The notes under the pieces: model-generated
What the model saw: only the letters and a program-made list of their open reading frames with translations
The model's database searches: none
What the model was told of the DNA's origin: nothing
Part shown: positions 16,329 through 23,153 of the stretch, piece after piece
How positions within the stretch are numbered: the stretch's first letter is position 1
How the letters are laid out: every line of letters starts with the position of its first letter
NCBI GenBank assembly: GCA_051005695.1
Contig: JBPCJC010000013.1
Coordinates: 1 to 64,000 of the forward strand
DNA from: JACCTI01 sp051005695
GTDB taxonomy: Bacteria; Verrucomicrobiota; Verrucomicrobiia; Chthoniobacterales; UBA10450
Length of the DNA: 64,000 nucleotides
Direction of reading: 5' to 3'
Position numbers and translations under genes: made by a program

Positions 16329-17162
16329 TCAGCGCGGACTTGCCGCGGGCGGGCTCTTCGGTCGCGCAGTTCCGGGCGCGGCCACCGCTCCCGCGGGCGA
16401 CGCACCGGCCGCGGGCGACGGCTTGCGCGCTTCCACCGATTTGATCCGCGAAGCCGCATCGGCGTCGCTCGGTTTCAATTCTAAAACCTTCTTATAATCC
16501 TCGAGCGCGTTGTCGTTTTGACCCGCCAGGCTGTAGGCGTAACCGCGCCGGCGATACCCTTCCGCATCTTTGGGCGAGGCTTTGATCAAGGAGGTGAAAT
16601 CTTCGATCGCCTTGTCGTACTGCTTCAGACTGCGATACGCGAAACCGCGACGCTCCAGCGCCTGCGCATCGTGCCCTTTTCCCATCAAGACTTTCGAGTA
16701 ATCCTCGATCGCCTTTTCGAAACTATCCTTCGCCATGTACGCGTAAGCTCGGAAGCGATAGCTGTCGGTATCGTTGTCATCGATCCCGAGCGCTTTGCTC
16801 AGATCCTCGATCGCGCCGTCATAATTTTTTTGGGAAATTCTGACCTTGCCGCGGTCGCTATAGCCGTCCGCCTTTTTTGGTTCCAGCTCGATCACTTTGC
16901 CGAAATCTTTCGCCGCTTCGTCGAGCTTGCCGGCGGCGCGATACGCGTTCCCTTGATTCAGGTAATGCTTGTAGTCTTTCGGGTCGGCCTTGATCGCCAA
17001 ACCGAATTCCTCCGCCGCCTCGGAGTATTGCTTTTTCTTCGCCAGCTCAACGCCTTTGCGGTTGTGCTCGGCGGAATCGCCCTGGCCAAAAACTACCGGA
17101 GCGCCGAAGGCCAGCAGCAAAATTGACAGGGCCGGGGCACCGAAAATGTTTCTCGTTTTCAT
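16329..17162 (-). CDS. Secreted TPR-repeat protein
   Basis: The start at 17162 gives MKTRNIFGAPALSILLLAFG, a signal peptide ending near VFGQG. About six tetratricopeptide repeats follow (for example AIKADPKDYKHYLNQGNAYR, KAIEDYSKVLMGKGHD). The tail is Ala/Pro rich (about the last 35 residues). TPR arrays bind other proteins; the partner is unknown. The neighbour on the same strand (17212-18039) is a second TPR protein of similar design, so the pair probably arose by duplication and is cotranscribed. Confidence 0.8.
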   Translation of the reverse strand: MKTRNIFGAPALSILLLAFGAPVVFGQGDSAEHNRKGVELAKKKQYSEAAEEFGLAIKADPKDYKHYLNQGNAYRAAGKLDEAAKDFGKVIELEPKKADGYSDRGKVRISQKNYDGAIEDLSKALGIDDNDTDSYRFRAYAYMAKDSFEKAIEDYSKVLMGKGHDAQALERRGFAYRSLKQYDKAIEDFTSLIKASPKDAEGYRRRGYAYSLAGQNDNALEDYKKVLELKPSDADAASRIKSVEARKPSPAAGASPAGAVAAPGTARPKSPPAASPR

Positions 17163-17211
17163 GGGAATTCGCCTACTCAAGAGAGGGTCAGCTTGATTGC
17201 AAGCGAGCCGC

Positions 17212-18039
17212 TCAATCAATCGACCGTGTGGTCATCATTTTGCCAACGATCACGCCGATAATCCCGAGCACCACCAGCGCGCCGATGGCGATAAGAATGT
17301 TCATCCGTGTGAGCAGAGGCTCTTTTGGAGTAGGCCGCGGCGTCGCTGCTGGCGTATTCGCCACCGGACGCGGCGCGGCGGGCGCTAGTTTCGCCTGCAC
17401 GAAACGCATGTGATCCTGCGCGGTAAAATCATCCGGCTTCAGTTGCAGGACGCGCTGCAAATCCGCCAACGCCTTTGCGGGTTGATTCAGCGCGACGTAG
17501 GCATCCGCGCGCCGATTCAAGCCCAGAATGTCATCCGGAACTTGCCCGAGCGCATTGTTATAATCGTCGAGCGCGGCCTGGTAGTTTCGCTGGTTGTATA
17601 AACCAAGGCCACGCCGCACCAGGGTCAGCGGATCGTTCGGTTTCAATTCCAGTGCCTTGTTCAAATCGGTCATGGCCGGTTCGGTTTGATTTTGCGCGAG
17701 AAAAGTCGCGCCCCGCTCCGAGTAACCGGCGGGCTGCGTCGGCGCCAGCTCGATCGCTTTCGAAAAATCCGCGTTCGCTTCGGTGAATTTGTTCAGCTGC
17801 CGCAGCATCTTTCCGCGATTGAGATAAAGCAGCGGATCGGTCGGATCCGCCGCGATCCCCAGGGTGAATTCGTTGATCGCCTGCGGATAGGCGCCGGCCT
17901 GCCCAAACTGCACGCCTTTATTCGAGTGCTCGACCGCGGTGTTGTGCGCGCTGCTTTTCTTCTCTGCCGCCTGACTGCCGACGTTTGCGCACAGCAGTGC
18001 GACCGTGATCAAAGTGATGATTCTATTTCTTGCCGTCAT
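17212..18039 (-). CDS. Exported TPR protein with C-terminal membrane anchor
   Basis: The ATG at 18039 has a good ribosome binding site (AGGAGA, 9 nt upstream) and gives MTARNRIITLITVALLCANV, a signal peptide. About six TPR units occupy residues 35-210, then a Pro/Ala linker, then a hydrophobic helix near residues 252-272 (ILIAIGALVVLGIIGVIVG). The topology suggests a periplasmic repeat domain tethered to the membrane. It is upstream of the second TPR gene, 49 bp apart. Confidence 0.8.
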   Translation of the reverse strand: MTARNRIITLITVALLCANVGSQAAEKKSSAHNTAVEHSNKGVQFGQAGAYPQAINEFTLGIAADPTDPLLYLNRGKMLRQLNKFTEANADFSKAIELAPTQPAGYSERGATFLAQNQTEPAMTDLNKALELKPNDPLTLVRRGLGLYNQRNYQAALDDYNNALGQVPDDILGLNRRADAYVALNQPAKALADLQRVLQLKPDDFTAQDHMRFVQAKLAPAAPRPVANTPAATPRPTPKEPLLTRMNILIAIGALVVLGIIGVIVGKMMTTRSID

Positions 18040-18103
18040 AAATTTTGTCTCCTGAATCTTTTCGTTTCTCGGCAAGGAATCGTTTGCAGGCGAGCAAATT
18101 AAA

Positions 18104-19084
18104 ATGCTCTATCGCCAGCGAGTGCAAACTTCCCCGCCGAATTCCCAAATCTCGCGCACTCCCGATTTTTCCAAGGGCTACGCCGCCATCTTCGGGACCA
18201 TCGTCATCTGGTCGACTCCCTCGCTCTTTCTTTTTTATCTCAACCGCTTCTACGATCCCTTCGCGCAGAATTTTTATCGTTACGCGATCGCCTGTCTCGC
18301 TGTTTTGCCCTTCCTCTTTCGCCGGCGCAGAATCTCGCCCACACCATTGACCTTGAAATTATTTTTCGCCTGCGTTCTCCCCGCGATCCCGAACGTCATC
18401 CATCAGGTCACGCAAGTCCTCGCTCTCAATTACATCGGGCCCGGGGTCTTCACCATTTTCATGCGCTCGTCGGTCATCATCACCGCCCTGCTCGCGCTGG
18501 TTTTTTTTCCGGAAGAACGCTGGATCATCCGCCACTGGCGTTTCCAAACCGGGACCGTTCTCGGTTTGTTAGGCGCCATCGGCGTCCTCTGGTTTCAACC
18601 CGGTTGGGAAACCGGCGCGGTCGCGCTCCGCGGTTTCCTCGTCACTTTCGTCGCCGCTTTTTGCTGGGCGCTCTACGGCGTCTTCGTCAAGCGTCCTTCC
18701 GCCGAACTCGGACCCGTCCGCAGCTTTGCTCTCGTTAGTCTCATCACCTCCGTGCTCCTTTTTGTTCTCACCATCGCCTGGGGCAACATCCGCACGCCTT
18801 TGCAGGCCGGCGCGCACGTGAACTTCATCCTCATCTTCTCCGCCGTCACCAGCATCAGCCTCGCGCACGTCCTCTATTATATTGCGATCCGCGAACTCGG
18901 AGTCGCGCTCGCGCAAACCCTCCAGCTGCTTTGCCCGCTCGGCGCCCTCGTCCTTTCCTATTTCATTTTTGGCGAACGCCTCACCACTCCGCAGATTTGG
19001 AGCGCCGCCCTTCTGCTCTTCGGCGCCTTTCTCGCGGTGCAAATCAAGCCGGCCCGAACCTTGGCGACCGCGGAAAATCTCTAG
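18104..19084 (+). CDS. EamA/DMT-family transporter
   Basis: The 326-residue protein is almost entirely hydrophobic, with about ten membrane segments in two EamA repeats. The first contains GTIVIWSTPSLFLFYLNRF and the second AFCWALYGVFVKRP. Such drug/metabolite transporters export small metabolites or take them up; the substrate cannot be predicted. The N-terminal 25 residues before GYAAIFGT are poorly conserved, so the true start may lie downstream of 18104. It converges on the YfbK-like gene with a TCGTTAGGC motif between the two ends. Confidence 0.85.
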   Translation: MLYRQRVQTSPPNSQISRTPDFSKGYAAIFGTIVIWSTPSLFLFYLNRFYDPFAQNFYRYAIACLAVLPFLFRRRRISPTPLTLKLFFACVLPAIPNVIHQVTQVLALNYIGPGVFTIFMRSSVIITALLALVFFPEERWIIRHWRFQTGTVLGLLGAIGVLWFQPGWETGAVALRGFLVTFVAAFCWALYGVFVKRPSAELGPVRSFALVSLITSVLLFVLTIAWGNIRTPLQAGAHVNFILIFSAVTSISLAHVLYYIAIRELGVALAQTLQLLCPLGALVLSYFIFGERLTTPQIWSAALLLFGAFLAVQIKPARTLATAENL

Positions 19085-19095
19085 CGCCTAACGAG

Positions 19096-20277
19096 TCAAA
19101 GCGGGATGCGTTCCGCCATTTGCACGAGCCCGACGAACTCACCCCGATCGCCCGTCAGGTCGCGGCCGCGCCCGGCTCTCGCCCATTCCACCACCTTCGC
19201 GAAAGTTCCGTCGCCTTTGTGCGCTGACTTCCTCAAAATCATACCAAACTCCGCCACCGCCGCCGCAAACTTCAAATCATCCGACGCCGCGGCAAAGCTC
19301 GTGCCGATGTCGATCAGCGCGTGTGCCTCCGGGCTTTCCGAGCCCAGATTGACCGCGAGCATTTTTTCTGAACTCGTCGTCGGCGCAGTCGGGATCACTT
19401 CATACAGCGCGGTCACTCTTTGCCCGCCTGGAAAGTCACCGTTCTTTGTCTCGTTAGGCCGGACCGCGCCTGGGTTTCGGTTTTCGAATCCAAGCAGCCG
19501 GTAGGAACCCACGCGCGCCGGATTGAACTCCACCTGCGCGCTTAAATTTTTCTCGATCTCGCCAGCCCGTGCCTGCAACCCGATGCGCACCAACCGATGC
19601 TCCACCGCCCACGGACAACCAGCGACTTCGAGCGTAATCGAGAACGCCCCCTCGCTCGCCGGCGGCGGCTCTTCGAAGCTGAAATAGTTGATCAGCTCCT
19701 CGATCCGGATCGAATCTTTCGGCGGCAATTCGCCACGCTCGATCGAGCTTTTCACCTTCGCGTAAGACGCCGTTCCGACCGCGATCGGAAACGTCGAAAA
19801 CGGATGCGCGGCCGCCAGGACGAATGGATTTTCGTCGCGTTGGTCGTTTTCATTCGCGCTCGCGTCAGCCTGCCCATCGAGCGCAGATGAAGGCTCGGCG
19901 ACAAATTCCATCTGCACCTCCGCTCGCGCTTTCGCCACGCGAATGTTCGCACTCGATCGACCGTTCGAGAACAGGACTGCCGCGATCACCGCGCAGATCG
20001 CCAACGCCGCCGCCACGCCGATCGACAGCCATTGCGCGTCCGACCAAAAACTGCGCGCACTCGGCAGCGGCAAAATGTTCAACGGTTTCGCCGCGGCCTC
20101 GTCCAGTTCGTCGCGAAATTGCGCGCGCAACCATCCTGCGAGTTCGCGCGTCCCGTGCACGGACGCTTGCGCTTCGGGCGAATTCGCCACCGCTTCCGAC
20201 ATCGCGCTGGCGTCGTCGCCGGACAGTTCGTCCAAGGCAAACGCAGTCAGCTTTGGATCATCAGGATCGATCTTCAT
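19096..20277 (-). CDS. YfbK-like protein lacking its VWA domain
   Basis: The 393-residue product has an N-terminal anti-sigma-like segment (LTAFALDELSGDDASAM), one membrane helix near residues 83-105, and then the von Willebrand N-terminal domain typical of YfbK (ELPPKDSIRIEELINYFSFE and CPWAVEHRLVRIGLQ). In YfbK proteins a VWA domain of about 180 residues with a DxSGSM metal site should follow. Here the sequence goes directly to the DUF3520 part (KNLSAQVEFNPARVGSYRLL ... VTALYEVIPT). The metal site is absent. It overlaps the sigma factor upstream by 4 bp and probably acts with it as a membrane-bound anti-sigma regulator; that role is inference. Confidence 0.75.
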   Translation of the reverse strand: MKIDPDDPKLTAFALDELSGDDASAMSEAVANSPEAQASVHGTRELAGWLRAQFRDELDEAAAKPLNILPLPSARSFWSDAQWLSIGVAAALAICAVIAAVLFSNGRSSANIRVAKARAEVQMEFVAEPSSALDGQADASANENDQRDENPFVLAAAHPFSTFPIAVGTASYAKVKSSIERGELPPKDSIRIEELINYFSFEEPPPASEGAFSITLEVAGCPWAVEHRLVRIGLQARAGEIEKNLSAQVEFNPARVGSYRLLGFENRNPGAVRPNETKNGDFPGGQRVTALYEVIPTAPTTSSEKMLAVNLGSESPEAHALIDIGTSFAAASDDLKFAAAVAEFGMILRKSAHKGDGTFAKVVEWARAGRGRDLTGDRGEFVGLVQMAERIPL

Positions 20278-20873
20278 GGGTTGCTCCGTGGGTTAAAGGA
20301 GATGAAATCACGCGCCGCTGCCGTGTAACGCGCACGCAAGGTTTTCAGTGCATTATGCAGAAGCACACCGACGTGGTTGGTCGAGAGTTTCGTGATCTCG
20401 CTGATCTCCTGGTAGCTCAGGTCATTTTGGAATTTCAATTGTAACACTTCCTGCTGCCGCGGCGGTAAGGTCGCGGCGATTCGAAGCAAAAATCCCTTCG
20501 CTTCCAGCCGCTCAATCTGCTCGTTAGGCGCGGGTTCGTCCGCCGCCTGTTGTTCAAGTAATTCTTGATCGAGAAACGTCAGCCGGCGCTCTTTTCGGCA
20601 AACGTTAAGCGCGCGATTACGACAAACCGTGAAGAGCCATTTCGCCGGCGCGCGGTCCGTTTGTCGTCGGGCGCTCCGCTCCCATTCCACGAAAGTTTCC
20701 TGCACGACATCGCGCGCGCGCTCGCGGACGCCGATGATCCGGGTGGCATATTGCAGCAGCGGAATTTCGAAGCGCCGCAGAATCTCCTCCAGCTCGTTCG
20801 AGGATTCGCGGTCATCGGACATCGCCTCCATCTCTAACCGATTCGTCCATCCGCCGGTGAGCGCATTTTGCAT
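20274..20873 (-). CDS. ECF-type RNA polymerase sigma factor
   Basis: A 199-residue sigma-70 family protein. Region 2 spans about residues 35-100 (RARDVVQETFVEWERSAR), and region 4 spans about 135-190 (LPPRQQEVLQLKFQNDLSYQ, EISEITKLSTNHVGVLLHNA). The ATG at 20873 directly follows the tonB stop (TGAATG), fitting coupled translation; ATGs at 20831 and 20822 are alternatives. The YfbK-like gene overlaps the stop by 4 bp. The three genes form one operon in which the sigma factor is likely held or released by the downstream membrane protein. Confidence 0.9.
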   Translation of the reverse strand: MQNALTGGWTNRLEMEAMSDDRESSNELEEILRRFEIPLLQYATRIIGVRERARDVVQETFVEWERSARRQTDRAPAKWLFTVCRNRALNVCRKERRLTFLDQELLEQQAADEPAPNEQIERLEAKGFLLRIAATLPPRQQEVLQLKFQNDLSYQEISEITKLSTNHVGVLLHNALKTLRARYTAAARDFISFNPRSNP

Positions 20874-21476
20874 TCAGTAGGCCGCGCCGGTGACGGTAAA
20901 GGTGATCGGCGTGCGGATTTTTGCGGCCGTGCCGGCACGGAATCGCCACCGTCGAAAGCCATTGATCGCGGCATTATCCAGCACGGCGCTGCCAGTGCTT
21001 TGGGCCATCGAAACATCGATCACCGTGCCGCTCGCAGGATCAACCGTCAGCAGCGCAACTCCCGAGCCGGTCAGGTGCTGACGGCGCGCTTCGTAGGGAT
21101 ACTCCGGACGCGGCGCCTGTAACGCCAGCGCCTTGGCCGACGGTCCGGCAGTGCCCGGAGATTCGTGCCTAACGAGTGGTTGGATTTGTTTGACCGCAGA
21201 TTTCCGAACAACCGGCGGTGGAGTTGGATTTTCGTCGACGAAGAATGAATCTTGCACGACTGGCGGTGGCGGGATTTCGTCCTCGGGAGACGGCGCATCA
21301 GGCGGCGGCGGATCCACGCTAACGTTAATCCCGGGATCGTCTGGCAATTCCATCGCCGACTCGACCGGCCGGTGGCTTGCAAGCGCGATCGCACCGAAAT
21401 GAAGCACCACCGCGCAGCCAAAGGCGATCGCGATTCCGGATTTCGTCCACGGTTTGTAAAGTAAGGCAGCAGCCAT
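20874..21476 (-). CDS. tonB: TonB-family energy transducer
   Basis: This 200-residue protein has one N-terminal membrane anchor (IAIAFGCAVVLHFGAIAL), a proline-rich periplasmic spacer (PPPPDAPSPEDEIPPPP) and a C-terminal TonB domain (PRPEYPYEARRQHLTGSGVA to FRAGTAAKIRTPITF). TonB passes proton-motive energy to outer-membrane receptors; a TonB-dependent receptor is present at 41687-43585. The ribosome binding site is GGAGGAGAT. exbB and exbD are not adjacent. It heads an operon with a sigma factor, so it may instead serve a sensing system. Confidence 0.88.
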   Translation of the reverse strand: MAAALLYKPWTKSGIAIAFGCAVVLHFGAIALASHRPVESAMELPDDPGINVSVDPPPPDAPSPEDEIPPPPVVQDSFFVDENPTPPPVVRKSAVKQIQPLVRHESPGTAGPSAKALALQAPRPEYPYEARRQHLTGSGVALLTVDPASGTVIDVSMAQSTGSAVLDNAAINGFRRWRFRAGTAAKIRTPITFTVTGAAY

Positions 21477-21546
21477 ATCGATCTCCTCCAGGAGACAGAC
21501 ACGGCGCCGCGAAAAACCTTAACGTGATTCGTGAATTGGCTTTCGC

Positions 21547-21948
21547 CTAACGAGCGGTCGACCGCGGCAGACAAAAGACTTTGCGCGCCAGCTCTGATTG
21601 CAGTTCTTCCGCAGAATACCAGCGCAGGAGCGCGTTCTTATTGAGCAAGTCTGGATTTTTCGCGGCGAAATCGGCCCAGCTTCCACCATTCATCAGCGCG
21701 CGCCGTTCGCTGATGATCGCCAAGAACCCAACGGTGATCGTCTCGTGATATAACTGCGGCTTCTCGACTTTGGTCGCGAGGTGACGAACGCCCCGCGAAA
21801 AGCGCGTGACCGCTTCGCCGAACGAATGTCGCGCGAGCATCTCGAAGGCGAACCGGACGTGCTCTCGATGAGGAAAATCAGCGGGGTCGAGCGTGCCAGT
21901 TTCGAGCGAAAACAATTCCTCTTCGATCGAAGGAGCAGCTGTCTTCAT
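21547..21948 (-). CDS. Conserved hypothetical protein
   Basis: A soluble 133-residue protein, MKTAAPSIEEELFSLETGTL, with the block DFPHREHVRFAFEMLARHSF and LYHETITVGFLAIISERRAL. The histidines in PHREH and YHET could bind a metal or cofactor, but no function is assigned. Its start overlaps the stop of the upstream gene (21945-22211) by 4 bp, so the two are coupled. Its stop codon lies within a TCGTTAGGC motif. Confidence 0.7.
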   Translation of the reverse strand: MKTAAPSIEEELFSLETGTLDPADFPHREHVRFAFEMLARHSFGEAVTRFSRGVRHLATKVEKPQLYHETITVGFLAIISERRALMNGGSWADFAAKNPDLLNKNALLRWYSAEELQSELARKVFCLPRSTAR

Positions 21949-22211
21949 TCCTCGATCAGGCGATGACTGTCGGCCGCCCCGAGTTCCAAACCGTAAACTG
22001 TTTTCAAGCGGCGGACGTGTGCCAGGGTCTGCTTGCTGAAGGGCGGTTTTCCCTCCAGCGCGTGCAGGGTGATCCCTTCGAGCAAATCGCCCAGCGAGAG
22101 ATCGAGATATTCCGCGAGTGCGCGCAACACTTTGACCAGGGTTTTTTCCATTCGCGCACCCACCTGCACGCGGCTGACGCGTTTCGGTATTCGTTTGTTT
22201 GTTTGTGACAT
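21945..22211 (-). CDS. Small ribbon-helix-helix-like hypothetical protein
   Basis: The ATG at 22211 gives MSQTNKRIPKRVSRVQVGAR followed by MEKTLVKVLRALAEYLDLSLGD, a basic strand and two helices reminiscent of ribbon-helix-helix DNA-binding proteins. The total length is 88 residues. A longer reading to 22475 lacks any coding character and runs into the divergent sigma gene promoter. It forms a coupled pair with the 133-residue protein downstream. Confidence 0.65.
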   Translation of the reverse strand: MSQTNKRIPKRVSRVQVGARMEKTLVKVLRALAEYLDLSLGDLLEGITLHALEGKPPFSKQTLAHVRRLKTVYGLELGAADSHRLIEE

Positions 22212-22374
22212 TGTTATTTTATTACCACGATATCTTACTAACTCGCTAGCAATTCCCGGGTCTGGAGGCGGGAAGCGCATCAGCGCGCCACTTTCATTCT
22301 GGGCGGTTTGTAAGTTGCGCTTCATCCGAACGGCAGTGCCTACTCCCGGCTTGTCTCGCCGCTTGTGTTTGGCG

Positions 22375-23148
22375 ATGATCGGCGGCGTGCGCGCGACGGA
22401 AACTTCAGTGGTGCAGGCTGAGCGCTTTGCCGAAACCCCCTGGAGTGTTGTCCTCGCCGCGGGCGCGACCTCCACGCCGCGGGCGGACGCGGCCCTTGCG
22501 GCGTTGTGCCGGATTTATTGGCCGCCCATTTATGCTCATCTCCGCCGGCGCGGCTATGAGGTGCAGGACGCGCAGGATCTCACCCAGTCTTTTTTCCAGC
22601 ACATCATCGAGGACGAAACGCTTTGTCGCGCCTGCCGCGGCAAAGGCCGCTTCCGCAGCTTTCTTCTCGGGGCGCTGAAGCTTTGCCTCGCAGATGAACA
22701 CGCACGGCGTCAGTCGCTGAAACGTGGCGGCGGCGTGCAGTTCATTTCGGTGGACGATCTCGAGGCCGAGGAACAGCATCACCAGCGCCTCGGCGGCGAG
22801 CTTAGCCCGGACGAGTTGCTTGACGCTCGCTGGGCCGGCTTGGTGCTTGACCGCGCGCTCGAAGCGCTTCGCACCGATTTCGCCGCGAGCGGCAAGCTCG
22901 AGACCTTCGAAGTCCTCTCCCCGTTAATCACCGGCGAGAAGGGGGACGTCTCTTATGAATCGGCCGCGGCACGTCTCGGTATCGGCTTGGGTGCCGCGAA
23001 GAGTTTGATTCATCGGCTCCGCCGTCAATTTGCCACCACCTTGCGTCGAGAAATCATGCAGACGGTCAGCGCGCCACATGAAGTGGATGACGAACTGCGC
23101 GCGCTCCGGATGGTTTTTTCGCGCGCCGCAGAACGGCAAATCGCCTAA
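22375..23148 (+). CDS. Sigma-70 family factor linked to a protein kinase
   Basis: The ATG at 22375 gives a 257-residue protein. ETPWSVVLAAG and LCRIYWPPIYAHLRRRGYEV, then DAQDLTQSFFQHIIE (region 2), match the ECF-like factors that accompany Ser/Thr kinases in Verrucomicrobiota and Planctomycetota. Region 4 is near residues 180-225 (YESAAARLGIGLGAAKSLIH). It ends 5 bp before the kinase start, so the two are almost certainly coexpressed. The kinase may control it by phosphorylation; this is inference from gene order. Confidence 0.87.
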   Translation: MIGGVRATETSVVQAERFAETPWSVVLAAGATSTPRADAALAALCRIYWPPIYAHLRRRGYEVQDAQDLTQSFFQHIIEDETLCRACRGKGRFRSFLLGALKLCLADEHARRQSLKRGGGVQFISVDDLEAEEQHHQRLGGELSPDELLDARWAGLVLDRALEALRTDFAASGKLETFEVLSPLITGEKGDVSYESAAARLGIGLGAAKSLIHRLRRQFATTLRREIMQTVSAPHEVDDELRALRMVFSRAAERQIA

Positions 23149-23153
23149 CCAAA

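Noticed and set aside
22212..22475. N-terminal extension of the ribbon-helix-helix-like protein
   Set aside because: The extension is antisense to the divergent sigma-factor leader and lacks coding character; the ATG at 22211 fits better.
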